Origin: Arthrobacter sp. SW1
GTDB lineage: Bacteria > Actinomycetota > Actinomycetes > Actinomycetales > Micrococcaceae
Reading direction: 5' to 3'
NCBI RefSeq assembly: GCF_001766675.1
Contig: NZ_MJLT01000023.1
Coordinates: 248,001 to 312,000 of the forward strand
DNA length: 64,000 nucleotides
Positions within the stretch are counted from its first letter, which is position 1. Each line of letters begins with the position of its first letter. Both the position numbers and the translations under genes were made by a program. The notes beneath the pieces are model-generated. The model was not told the DNA's origin, did no database searches, and worked only from the letters and a program-made list of their open reading frames with translations. Positions 33,561 to 41,748 of this stretch are shown here, one piece after another.

Positions 33561-33591
33561 ACATCAAGGCATTTTGCTAAGTCTGCTTATC
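33561..33591 (-). promoter_or_regulatory. Stress-island motif B, overlapping the GH13 stop codon
   Basis: On the - strand GATAAGCA-GA-CTTA (33591-33578) followed by TGCC-T-TGATGT (down to 33561) repeats the layout of motif A at 25057-25085. The dyad TAAGCAGACTTA (33589-33578) is imperfect only at its two central bases. The motif overlaps the last codons and stop of the upstream GH13 gene and lies 72 nt before the SRPBCC ATG. Confidence 0.5.
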
Positions 33592-35337
33592 TTTTTTGCC
33601 GGAAGTGTTCCGGGCCTCCGCTTCCTTGGCGGAGTAGGTGGTCTGGACCTCGGGAACAACGCCCTGGCCGCCACCGTCCGAGGCCAGCCGGAGCCAGCGG
33701 AAACCGTAGGGCCCCAGCCGAAGCCGCAGCGCACCGCCGTCGCCGATGTCCCGGCCCGGCCCGCCAAGCAGGTCCCGCACGGTGGCTCCTTCGTGCTCCG
33801 CGCCGAGCTTGAGGGTCACTGTTGCCGGTTTCGCGGCGAAGTTGTGCACCGCGATCATCGAAGCCCCGTCCCAGCTGCAACGGTGGGCCAGCACGTTCGG
33901 CACCGGCTGTTCGAGGAGCTCGAAGCTCCCCCACGCCATTTCCGGGTACTCGCGGTAGATGCGGATCAGCTCGCGGATGAAGTTGAAAAGCGACGCCGGG
34001 TCCCGCTTCGCTGCTGACACGTTGACGTGCCGCGGCCCAAAGCTGCCCTTCACCGGCGGGCGGGCCAGTTCGGACGCCGGGCGCGCCGAAAACCCGCCGT
34101 TGGGTGCGGAGCCCCACTGCATCGGGGTACGGACCGCCATCCGGTACCCGAGCGAGGCATCCTCCCCCATGCCGATTTCCTCGCCGTAGTACAGCGACGG
34201 CGTGCCCGGGAGCGAGAACAGCAGCGAGTAGGCAAGCCTGAGGCGGGCGGGATCGCCGTCGAGCATGGGGGCGAGCCGCCGCTTAAGGCCGCGGTTGTAC
34301 ACCTGGAACTTCTTCTGCGGCCCGAAGGCGGCAAAGACCTCGGCGCGTTCGGCTTCCGTCAGCAGGTCCAGCGCAAGCTCGTCGTGGTTCCGCAGGAACG
34401 TGGCCCACTGGACGGCGGCCGGCACCTCCGGGCGGTTCTTCAGCACGCCGGCCACCGGCCCGGCATCTTCCCTGGCCATGGCGAGGTAGCAGCTCTGCAT
34501 GAGCGGGAAGTCGAAGATCATGTCCAGTTCTCCGCCGTCGGATCCGCCGAACAGCTCCAGCTGGTGGCGGTACATCAGGTCCACCTCGCCCAACAGCACG
34601 GAGTGCCCGCGGCGGCGGCCCATGAAGGTGCGCAGCTCGCGGAGGAAACCGTGCGGATCGGTGAAGCCAAGTTCGTTTTCGATGGTGTCGTGGATGCCCA
34701 CCGTCAACAGCTGCGGGACCGCATCCACGCGGAAGCCATCGAAGCCCAGCTCCAGCCAGAAGCCGATGATCTTGGCGATTTCGTCCCGCACCTTCGGGTT
34801 GGCCATGTTCAGGTCCGGCTGGTGGGCGTAGAAGCGGTGCAGGTACCAGTGCCCCGTGATGGGATCGTGGTTCCAGATGCTGTCCTCTTCCTCGTGGAAC
34901 ACCACCGCGTCCGAGGTGTCCGGCGGCGGGTCGGCCCGCCACACGTAGTAGTCGCGGAAGCGGTTGTCCACGCTGGAACGCGACTCCTTGAACCAGGGGT
35001 GCTCGGTGCTGGTGTGGTTGACCACGAGGTCCGCGATGACCCGGATGCCGCGGTGGTGGCACGCCCTGAGGACCTCCACCAGGTCGCCCAGGCTGCCCAG
35101 CCGCGGGTCGACGCCGTAGAAGTCGGTGATGTCGTAGCCGTCGTCGCGGTTGGGGCTCGGATAGAACGGCATCAGCCACAGGCAGGTGACCCCGAGGTCG
35201 GCGAGGTAATCAATCCGTTGGGCCAGGCCGGCGAAGTCACCCACGCCGTCGTCGTCCGAGTCCATGAACGTTTCCACGTCCACGCAGTAGATGACCGCGC
35301 TCTTCCACCAGAGATCGGCGGAGTCCGAGATGCGCAT
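33577..35337 (-). CDS. Trehalose synthase-like GH13 alpha-amylase family enzyme
   Basis: 586 residues. The barrel starts WWKSAVIYCVDVETFMDSDDDGVGDFAGLAQRIDYL, as in TreS. The catalytic residues are visible: nucleophile Asp in GFDGFRVDAVPQL near residue 200, acid/base Glu in VLLGEVDL near 248, and the third Asp in FLRNHDEL near 320. The conserved insertion regions of TreS (maltose-trehalose isomerase) are partly changed, for example LLGEVDL instead of LLAEANQ, so the product is uncertain. There is no fused maltokinase. AAGGAG lies 6 nt before the ATG, within the stop of the upstream LLM gene. Motif B lies across its 3' end. Confidence 0.88.
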   Translation of the reverse strand: MRISDSADLWWKSAVIYCVDVETFMDSDDDGVGDFAGLAQRIDYLADLGVTCLWLMPFYPSPNRDDGYDITDFYGVDPRLGSLGDLVEVLRACHHRGIRVIADLVVNHTSTEHPWFKESRSSVDNRFRDYYVWRADPPPDTSDAVVFHEEEDSIWNHDPITGHWYLHRFYAHQPDLNMANPKVRDEIAKIIGFWLELGFDGFRVDAVPQLLTVGIHDTIENELGFTDPHGFLRELRTFMGRRRGHSVLLGEVDLMYRHQLELFGGSDGGELDMIFDFPLMQSCYLAMAREDAGPVAGVLKNRPEVPAAVQWATFLRNHDELALDLLTEAERAEVFAAFGPQKKFQVYNRGLKRRLAPMLDGDPARLRLAYSLLFSLPGTPSLYYGEEIGMGEDASLGYRMAVRTPMQWGSAPNGGFSARPASELARPPVKGSFGPRHVNVSAAKRDPASLFNFIRELIRIYREYPEMAWGSFELLEQPVPNVLAHRCSWDGASMIAVHNFAAKPATVTLKLGAEHEGATVRDLLGGPGRDIGDGGALRLRLGPYGFRWLRLASDGGGQGVVPEVQTTYSAKEAEARNTSGKKDKQT

Positions 35338-35339
35338 GC

Positions 35340-36314
35340 CTACTCCTTCCCGTCCCGCGCCTCAACAAACGGCAGGACCTCCCGGCCGAAGCAGTCGATG
35401 AAGGGCCCCAGTTCCTGGCCCACGTGGTGCAGGTAGATCTCCTCGAAGCCCAGCCGGGCGAAGCCCGTCAGCCACTCAATGTGCCGGGCCGGATCCGCAG
35501 ACACCAGCACGGCCTCGGTGACATCGTCGACGGCGGCGCCGGCCGAATGCTGTTCGAACTCTTCCGTCGTGGCCAGGTCCCAGGCATGCGGCGGCGACAC
35601 CGTCGCATTGCGCCACTGCCGGAGCGCGAGCTCCTCCGCCTCGGCTTGGGTTGCCGCCCAGCTGAGATGGACCTGCAGCACGGCCGGACCGCGCCCTCCG
35701 GCGGAACGGTACGCGTCCAGCACATCGCGGAGGGCAGGCTCCGGCTGGTTCACCGTGATGATGCCGTCGGCCCAGGCCGCCGAGCGCCGTGCCGTCTGCG
35801 GGGACACCACGGCGGCCAGCAAGGGCGGCCGTTCGGCGGGCCGGTCCCAGACCTTGGCGCCGCTGAGCCGCACCAGGCCGTCATGGTCCACGGTCTTGCC
35901 CTCGTGCAGGGAACGGATGGCCTGCGCGCATTCCTCCAGGCGGCGCTGGCGGGTTTCCTTGTCCGGCCAGGCATCCCCGGTAATGCTTTCGTTGATGTTT
36001 TCGCCGCTGCCCAGGGCCATCCAGAACCTGCCCGGGAACATGTCGGCCAGGGTGGCCGAGGCCTGGGCGATGACCGCCGGGTGGTAGCGCTGGCCGGGCG
36101 CGGTGACGGTGCCGAAACGGAGCCCGGTATCCGCCAGCGCCGCCCCCAGCCAGGACCAGGCGAAGCCGGAATGCCCTTGCTCGCGGGACCACGGGTTGAA
36201 GTGGTCCGAGCACATGGCTGCGGCGAAACCGGCGGCTTCCGCGCGGCGCATGTCCGCGAGCAGGCGGCCGGGCCCGATTTGTTCGTGCGAAGCGTGGATT
36301 CCGATAAGCACCAT
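35340..36314 (-). CDS. LLM-class flavin/F420-type oxidoreductase
   Basis: 324 residues, a luciferase-like TIM barrel: MVLIGIHASHEQIGPGRLLADMRRAEAAGFAAAMCSDHFNPW, then GQRYHPAVIAQASATLADMFPGRFWMALGSGENINE, and the flavin-phosphate region near WADGIITVNQPE. It resembles the group of LLM oxidoreductases, thought to use flavin rather than F420, that is often next to TreS-like GH13 genes, as it is here (2 nt between stop and start). I chose ATG 36314 because family members begin close to GxHASHEQ; ATG 36332 is possible. The substrate is unknown. Confidence 0.8.
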   Translation of the reverse strand: MVLIGIHASHEQIGPGRLLADMRRAEAAGFAAAMCSDHFNPWSREQGHSGFAWSWLGAALADTGLRFGTVTAPGQRYHPAVIAQASATLADMFPGRFWMALGSGENINESITGDAWPDKETRQRRLEECAQAIRSLHEGKTVDHDGLVRLSGAKVWDRPAERPPLLAAVVSPQTARRSAAWADGIITVNQPEPALRDVLDAYRSAGGRGPAVLQVHLSWAATQAEAEELALRQWRNATVSPPHAWDLATTEEFEQHSAGAAVDDVTEAVLVSADPARHIEWLTGFARLGFEEIYLHHVGQELGPFIDCFGREVLPFVEARDGKE

Positions 36315-36392
36315 TGCCTTCCGGTCTATCATCGCCCCGGGGGTCGTGTCGATGCCCCCGGGCCCGTTGAGCCAGGCGGCATGGCCGCAGGC

Positions 36393-38240
36393 TCAGGGCG
36401 CCGGGGTGACCACCATGGCCGAGCCGCCGCCCCGGCGGCGCGGCTCCGCGGCGGCGAGCAGGCCGCCGTCGGGCAGGAATTCGATGGCCGTCGCGGCCCC
36501 GATCTCGGCCGCCGAGGTGAAGGCGTCACCGGACGGGACCAGCTTGTGCCCGAACGGGGCCAGCTGGCTTCCGTAGGCCGTGATGAACTCCGGTTCGGCC
36601 GTGACATTGGCTGTATTCCGTTGGGCCGCCCGCGGTGCGGCGAGCGCCTCCGGCGTGGTCATGCCGCGGTCCACCCGGTTCAGGATGGTCTGCAGCACGG
36701 TGGTGATGATCGTGGAGCCGCCGGGCGAACCGAGGGCCAGGAAGGGCTTGCCGTCCTCCAGGATGATGGTGGGCGACATGGACGAGCGCGGCCGCTTGCC
36801 GGGTTCGATCCGGTTGGGATCGGCCGGGTTGTACACGGTGGAGAAGTCCGTGAGCTCATTGTTCAGCAGGAAGCCGCGGCCCGGCACCACGATGCCCGAG
36901 CCGCCGGTCTGTTCGATGGTCAAGGTGTACTCGGCCACGTTTCCCCACTTGTCGGCGACGGTCAGGTTGGTGGTGGAGATGTTCTCCGTGTCCGCCTCTT
37001 CGGCGAAGGCCGCAGCGGCGGCCGGGCACGCGCCGTCGTAGTTGGTGACGTCACCGGGGGCCACGGGCTTCACCACCGCCTGCAGCGGATCGACTTCGCA
37101 GGCACGCTCCTTGCCGAACAGCTCATCGGTGAGGGCCGCCGTCGGGACGTCCACGAAGGCGGGGTCGCCCACGTACTTGCCGCGGTCGGCGAAGGCCAGG
37201 GCACTTGCCTCCAGGTAGTGGTGCAGCGCGTCGGCGTCGGGCATCTCCGACACGTTGAAGGTGTCCAGGATGTTGAGCGCCTCGCCCACCGTGGTGCCGC
37301 CGCTGCTGGACGGCGCCATGCCGTAGACGTCCAGGCCGCGGTAGTTCACGTGGCTCGGGGCCTGGTCCAGCACGCGATAGGCGGCCAGGTCGGCTGCCGT
37401 CATGTGGCCGGCCGGGACGGGCAGCTGCGTGTCCGGATCCTTCGGCGGGGCCTGGACCGTGGCGGCAATCTCTTCGGCGAGCGCGCCGCCGTAAAAGGCG
37501 CCCGCTCCCTGTTCCGCGAGCAGCCGGTAGGTGGCGGCGAGCTCATGGTTCCGGAAGACGCTGCCGACGGCGGGAGCGTCGCCGCCGGGGAGGAACAGCT
37601 TGCTGGTGGAGGTGAACGCCTCGAAGCGGAGCTTGTTGTCCAGGGTCTGCTGGCGGAAGGTCTGGTCCACGATGAAGCCGCGGGTGGCCACCTTGATGGC
37701 CGGTTTGAGCGCTTCGCCAAGCGTCAGGCTGCCCCAGCGGTCCAAGGCGCGGTTCCAGGTGGCAGGCGTCCCGGGAACGCCGACCGAGACGCCGCTGGTG
37801 ACCAGCTCTGGGGTGAAGCGGTAGGGGCTGCCGGCGGGGTTCTCCGGGGTGACGGTGGCAGGGTCGATGAACGCGTCGTGCGGCATCGCTGCCGGCGCGG
37901 TTTCGCGGCCGTCGATGGTGCCCACCTCGCCGCTGGCGGCATCGTAGTAGACGAAGTAGCCGCCTCCACCGATGCCGGCGCTGTACGGTTCCGTGACGCC
38001 GAGCGTTGCGGCGGCTGCGACGGCGGCATCGGCCGCGTTGCCTCCCTTGCGCAGGACCTCGATCGCCGCTGCCGAAGCCTCCGGGTCCACGGTGCTCACC
38101 GCTCCCCCGTAGCCGGTGGCGGTTGCGGTCTTGGTTACCGTCCGGGGGTCTGCGCTGGCCGGGCTGAGGACGGCTCCGCTGGTGATGCTGAGGGCCAGGA
38201 CTGCCGTTGCTGCGGCGAGACGGCGTTTCACTTCAGGCAT
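36393..38240 (-). CDS. ggt: Gamma-glutamyltransferase
   Basis: 615 residues with an N-terminal signal peptide (LAAATAVLALSITSGAVLSPASA). The large subunit contains EPYSAGIGGGGYFVYYDAASG and GRETAPAAM. The autoprocessing site is ENISTTNLTVADKWGN, whose Thr becomes the catalytic N-terminus of the small subunit; the usual following His is Asn here. PRSSMSPTIILEDGKPFLALGSPGGSTI is the oxyanion loop. It is exported and splits glutathione and other gamma-glutamyl compounds. GGGAG precedes the ATG by 5 nt. The neighbours are transport genes on the same strand. Confidence 0.95.
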   Translation of the reverse strand: MPEVKRRLAAATAVLALSITSGAVLSPASADPRTVTKTATATGYGGAVSTVDPEASAAAIEVLRKGGNAADAAVAAAATLGVTEPYSAGIGGGGYFVYYDAASGEVGTIDGRETAPAAMPHDAFIDPATVTPENPAGSPYRFTPELVTSGVSVGVPGTPATWNRALDRWGSLTLGEALKPAIKVATRGFIVDQTFRQQTLDNKLRFEAFTSTSKLFLPGGDAPAVGSVFRNHELAATYRLLAEQGAGAFYGGALAEEIAATVQAPPKDPDTQLPVPAGHMTAADLAAYRVLDQAPSHVNYRGLDVYGMAPSSSGGTTVGEALNILDTFNVSEMPDADALHHYLEASALAFADRGKYVGDPAFVDVPTAALTDELFGKERACEVDPLQAVVKPVAPGDVTNYDGACPAAAAAFAEEADTENISTTNLTVADKWGNVAEYTLTIEQTGGSGIVVPGRGFLLNNELTDFSTVYNPADPNRIEPGKRPRSSMSPTIILEDGKPFLALGSPGGSTIITTVLQTILNRVDRGMTTPEALAAPRAAQRNTANVTAEPEFITAYGSQLAPFGHKLVPSGDAFTSAAEIGAATAIEFLPDGGLLAAAEPRRRGGGSAMVVTPAP

Positions 38241-38294
38241 GATCGCTCCCTTGGGTCAGGTGGAGTCGGTGCGGGTGGAAGTGCGCCCACCCTA

Positions 38295-38308
38295 CTCCGG
38301 CGCCGGAG
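38295..38308. promoter_or_regulatory. Perfect 14-bp palindrome upstream of ggt
   Basis: CTCCGGCGCCGGAG lies 55 nt upstream of the ggt ATG, in the 124-bp gap after the ABC ATPase gene. It could be an operator, but GC-only palindromes occur by chance in this genome. Confidence 0.3.
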
Positions 38309-38364
38309 CGGACTCAATGGCGGGCCGGTGCGCGGGCCTCGGGCCCCACGGCCCGGCCAGCAGC

Positions 38365-39972
38365 TCAGTCAGCTGCGGAGACGAGCCTGCCGAGGTGCAG
38401 GCCCTTGCACGGGATGGAGGCTTCCACGAGGGCGCGGCTGTGCTCGTGCTGCGGCGCCGAGAAGAAGGTTCCGGTGTCCGCGAGCTCCACCAGGGAACCC
38501 TGGTACATGACGGCAACGCGCTGGCACATGTAGCGGACCACGTCCATGTCGTGGGTGATCATCACCAGGCTGAGCCCGCGTTCCCGCTGCAGCCGGCGCA
38601 GGAGATCCAGGATGGTCCGCTGGGTGAGGGCGTCCAGCGCCGAGGTGGCTTCGTCGCAGATCAGCACCTGTGGTTCCAGGAGCAGGGCGCGGGCGATGGT
38701 GGCGCGCTGGAGCTGGCCGCCGGAACACTGCCGGGGACGGTGGTCGAGCAGGGCCGGGTCCAGGCCGACCTCCACGACGGCAGCCCGGATGCGGCCCTCA
38801 CGCTCCTCGTTGCTCAGCGGGCTCTGCCGGAGGGGCGCTTCCAGGCTGCTCCGGAGGGTCATCCGGGGGTCGAAGGAGTCATAGGGTTCCTGGAACACGA
38901 GTTGGACCGCGCGGCACATCGATGCGGTGTGCGCAGTCCCGGTACCGGCGATGGCGACCGTGCCGGCGTCGGCCCGTTCCAGTCCGAGGACCAACCTGGC
39001 CAGCGTGCTCTTACCCGAGCCGGACTGGCCCAGGACCCCGAGGATCTCGCCCTTCCGCAGTTCGAGGGACACACCGTCGACGGCGGCCCTGGCCTTGCGG
39101 CGCGGCGCGAAGCTCTTGCTGACGCCCCGGAGGGAGAGGGCTGCCTCCGGCTCGGCGTGGACGCCGTTGCGCGCCGAGGAGGTCCCGTGCGGTTGCAGGA
39201 TGGACGCTTCCAGGAGAGACCGCGTGTAGGGTGACTTGGGCTGGGCCAGGACCTCGCGGGTGGGCCCGGACTCCACCAGCCGGCCCTGTTCCATCACCAG
39301 CACACGGTCTGCGAAGGCGGCAACGGACGCCAGGTTGTGGGTGATGTACAGGATGCCCAACCCTCGGTCCCGGCGTTCCTGGTCCAGCAGCTGCAGGATC
39401 TGGCGTTCCAGCACCTTGTCCAGGGCCGAGGTCGGTTCGTCGGCCAGGAGGAAATCGGGCCGGCCTGCCAACGCCAGCGCGGCCATCGCCCGCTGGGCCA
39501 TGCCGCCGGACAATTGGTGCGGGAAGGAACGGGCACCGGCTGCGGGGTCTTCGAAGCCCACTTCGGCCAAGAGCTCAATGGCCTTCCGCTGTGCAGCGGT
39601 CCCGCGCAGGCCGGCGTGCAGCTTCAGGGGCTCGCGCAGGTGCCTGCCGATGCGCCGGTTCGGGTTGAACATGCGCTTGGGCTGCTGGAAGAGCATGCCG
39701 ATCCGGCCGCCGCGGATCCGGTCCAGCTCCGCGTGCCCGGCGGTGGTGAGTTCGGTCTCGCCCAGCCGGATCGATCCTCCGCTCACCGCCAGCCCCTGGG
39801 GCAGCAGCCCGAGCACGGACATCGCCGTCATGGTCTTGCCGGAACCGGAACCTCCCACCAGGGCGACAAACTCGCCGGGCGCCACGTCCAGCGCTACTCC
39901 GTCAAGGAGCGGAGCCCCGGGGCGCGCCGTGTCCCTGACAGTCAGGCCGTCCACGGTCAAATGGTCACGCAT
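38365..39972 (-). CDS. ABC transporter ATPase, two domains fused (DppD-DppF type)
   Basis: 535 residues with two nucleotide-binding domains. The first has Walker A GGSGSGKT near 40, signature LSGGMAQRAMAALALA near 154 and Walker B FLLADEPTS. The second has GQSGSGKST near 315, CSGGQLQRATIARALL near 430 and VLICDEATS. The DppD/DppF-like order and FP(H)QLSGGM context are those of peptide/nickel/opine importers. Both sites look active. It overlaps the upstream permease by 8 nt and is the last gene of the importer operon. Confidence 0.93.
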   Translation of the reverse strand: MRDHLTVDGLTVRDTARPGAPLLDGVALDVAPGEFVALVGGSGSGKTMTAMSVLGLLPQGLAVSGGSIRLGETELTTAGHAELDRIRGGRIGMLFQQPKRMFNPNRRIGRHLREPLKLHAGLRGTAAQRKAIELLAEVGFEDPAAGARSFPHQLSGGMAQRAMAALALAGRPDFLLADEPTSALDKVLERQILQLLDQERRDRGLGILYITHNLASVAAFADRVLVMEQGRLVESGPTREVLAQPKSPYTRSLLEASILQPHGTSSARNGVHAEPEAALSLRGVSKSFAPRRKARAAVDGVSLELRKGEILGVLGQSGSGKSTLARLVLGLERADAGTVAIAGTGTAHTASMCRAVQLVFQEPYDSFDPRMTLRSSLEAPLRQSPLSNEEREGRIRAAVVEVGLDPALLDHRPRQCSGGQLQRATIARALLLEPQVLICDEATSALDALTQRTILDLLRRLQRERGLSLVMITHDMDVVRYMCQRVAVMYQGSLVELADTGTFFSAPQHEHSRALVEASIPCKGLHLGRLVSAAD

Positions 39973-40807
39973 GCGCCACCGCCTCCTGTTTCGTGCGGGC
40001 CGCCGCCGTGGCGTGCTGGCCGATCAGGGTGACGCACAGGGCAACCAGGAAGATCGCCAGGCCCGGGGCGATGATGCCCATCGGCGCCCGCTCGGCGTAC
40101 GGCTGCGCGGCCGCCAGCATGGACCCCCAGTCCGATTGCGGCGGCTGGACGCCCAGCCCCAGGTAGGACAGGGCGCCGACGCTGATCAGCAGCTGGCCGA
40201 ATCGGAGCGTCGCCTGCCCGAGCATCGGAGCGGCCAGATGCGGCAGGATGTGCCGGAAGACGATGAACGACGGCGGGCAGCCCACCACGCGGGCCGCTTC
40301 CACAAAGCCGCGGGCCGAGACATCGTAGGCCAGGGTGCGGGCCAGGCGGGCGAACGGGGTCCAACCGGTAACGGTCAGCGCGATCAGCAAGGGCCCGAAG
40401 CCGGTGCCCATCGCGGCCACGATGAACAGGGCCACCACCATTTCCGGAAGCGCGAGGAGCACGTCGTTGCTGCGGGTGAGGAACTCGTCCAGCCACCCCC
40501 GTCGGCGCGCACTGGCCACGCCCACGGCGGTGCCGAGCACGGCGGTGAGCACGGTGGCGGCCACAGCCATCAGCATGGAGAAGCGTCCGCCGTCGAGCAG
40601 CCGGCTCAGCAGGTCACGGCCCAGGTGGTCCGTTCCGAGCCAGTGCTCCGGCCCGGGTGGCGCCAGCCGCCGCGCGAGGTCCTGCGCTTCCGGCGCGTAG
40701 GGGGCGATCCAGGGCGCCGCGGCGACGGCGAGGACGACGACGGCGAGCACCGCGAGTGCGGCGCGGTCCGCCGTGATCCGGGTACGGACGTTACACAAGG
40801 GCGGCAC
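39965..40807 (-). CDS. ABC transporter permease (DppC type)
   Basis: 280 residues with six helices, the HWLGTDHLGRDLLSRLLDGGRFSM N-terminal motif of DppC/OppC, and the EAA loop EAARVVGCPPSFIVFRHILPHLAAPM. The start GTG 40807 overlaps the end of the first permease by 17 nt; TTG 40798 is the alternative. It pairs with the DppB-type permease upstream. Confidence 0.92.
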   Translation of the reverse strand: MPPLCNVRTRITADRAALAVLAVVVLAVAAAPWIAPYAPEAQDLARRLAPPGPEHWLGTDHLGRDLLSRLLDGGRFSMLMAVAATVLTAVLGTAVGVASARRRGWLDEFLTRSNDVLLALPEMVVALFIVAAMGTGFGPLLIALTVTGWTPFARLARTLAYDVSARGFVEAARVVGCPPSFIVFRHILPHLAAPMLGQATLRFGQLLISVGALSYLGLGVQPPQSDWGSMLAAAQPYAERAPMGIIAPGLAIFLVALCVTLIGQHATAAARTKQEAVAHA

Positions 40808-41732
40808 CCGCCTTCGGGCTCAGGAGGCGATGGACGAAGTCCGCGAGGGTGGTAATGCCGACGGCCAGCGCCACGACGACGACCACCCCGCCCTGCGCCA
40901 GCGGGATATCGCTGTTCACGACGGCGTCGTACAGGAGGCGTCCCATGCCCGGCACCGCGAAGATCACCTCGACGATCACCGAGCCGCCCAGCAGGCCTGC
41001 GAACCAAACGGCCAGCAGGGTGGCGAGGGGAAGCAGTCCGTTGGGGATGACATGGTCCAGGACGGTGCGTGTCCGGCCGAGGCCCCGGGCGCGGGCCGCG
41101 AACACGTGCTCCGCGGACAGGGCGTCGATCATGCCCGATCGCACGGCGGCCGTGAAATAGCTGGCCGGGCGCAGGGCGAGGGTCGCGGCCGGAAGGACCA
41201 CCGAGGAGGCGTCGTTCCAGCCGGCGGAAGGCAGTACCGCCAGCTTCAGCGCGAACAGCAGCACCAGCATGGGAGCCAGCCAGTATTCGGGCATCGCGAT
41301 GAAGGACTGGGTGACCGCGGTGATCCACCGGTCGGTCCGGCGGCCCTGCCGGAGCGCGGCAGCGGTTCCCAGCGGCAGCGAAGCCAGGACGGCGGCACCC
41401 AGGGCCACCGTTACAAGGCTCACCGTCACGCCGAGGGCCGGCATGACCTGTTCCACCACCGGGGTCCGGCTCACGTAGGACAGGCCCATGTCTCCGGAAA
41501 AGAAGCTGCCGAGCCAGCGCAGGTACTGGACGAAGAGTGCGTCCTGCAGGCCCAGGCTTTGCCCCAGAGACTGCACCACGGATTCGTCCACCACGTCTCC
41601 GGCCACGCGGGACCGGATGATCTTGCGCACGGGGTCGCCCGGCGTGACATAGGGAATCAGGAACACCGCGAAGGACGACAGAAGAACGGCGGCCACGAGG
41701 GTCGCCGTTCTTCTGGCAATGAACTTCAGCAT
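40791..41732 (-). CDS. ABC transporter permease (DppB type)
   Basis: 313 residues: LKFIARRTATLVAAVLLSSFAVFLIPYVTPGDPV is the DppB/NikB start, FSGDMGLSYVSRTPV the conserved periplasmic loop, and VFAARARGLGRTRTVLDHVIPNGLLPLATLL the EAA loop. It sits between the binding-protein gene (16 nt upstream) and the DppC-type permease. Confidence 0.93.
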   Translation of the reverse strand: MLKFIARRTATLVAAVLLSSFAVFLIPYVTPGDPVRKIIRSRVAGDVVDESVVQSLGQSLGLQDALFVQYLRWLGSFFSGDMGLSYVSRTPVVEQVMPALGVTVSLVTVALGAAVLASLPLGTAAALRQGRRTDRWITAVTQSFIAMPEYWLAPMLVLLFALKLAVLPSAGWNDASSVVLPAATLALRPASYFTAAVRSGMIDALSAEHVFAARARGLGRTRTVLDHVIPNGLLPLATLLAVWFAGLLGGSVIVEVIFAVPGMGRLLYDAVVNSDIPLAQGGVVVVVALAVGITTLADFVHRLLSPKAGAALV

Positions 41733-41748
41733 GACGCCGGGAGTAAAG

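Noticed and set aside
36393-38240. Gamma-glutamyltransferase inactivated because TTH is TTN at the processing site
   Set aside because: The nucleophilic Thr and the rest of the active site are kept, and I believe Asn occurs at this place in other actinobacterial enzymes, so I do not call it broken.
35424-38510. 1028-codon open frame on the + strand over the LLM and ggt genes
   Set aside because: Gly/Arg/His-rich translation without any domain; it is the complement of two clear genes and an effect of high GC at third positions.
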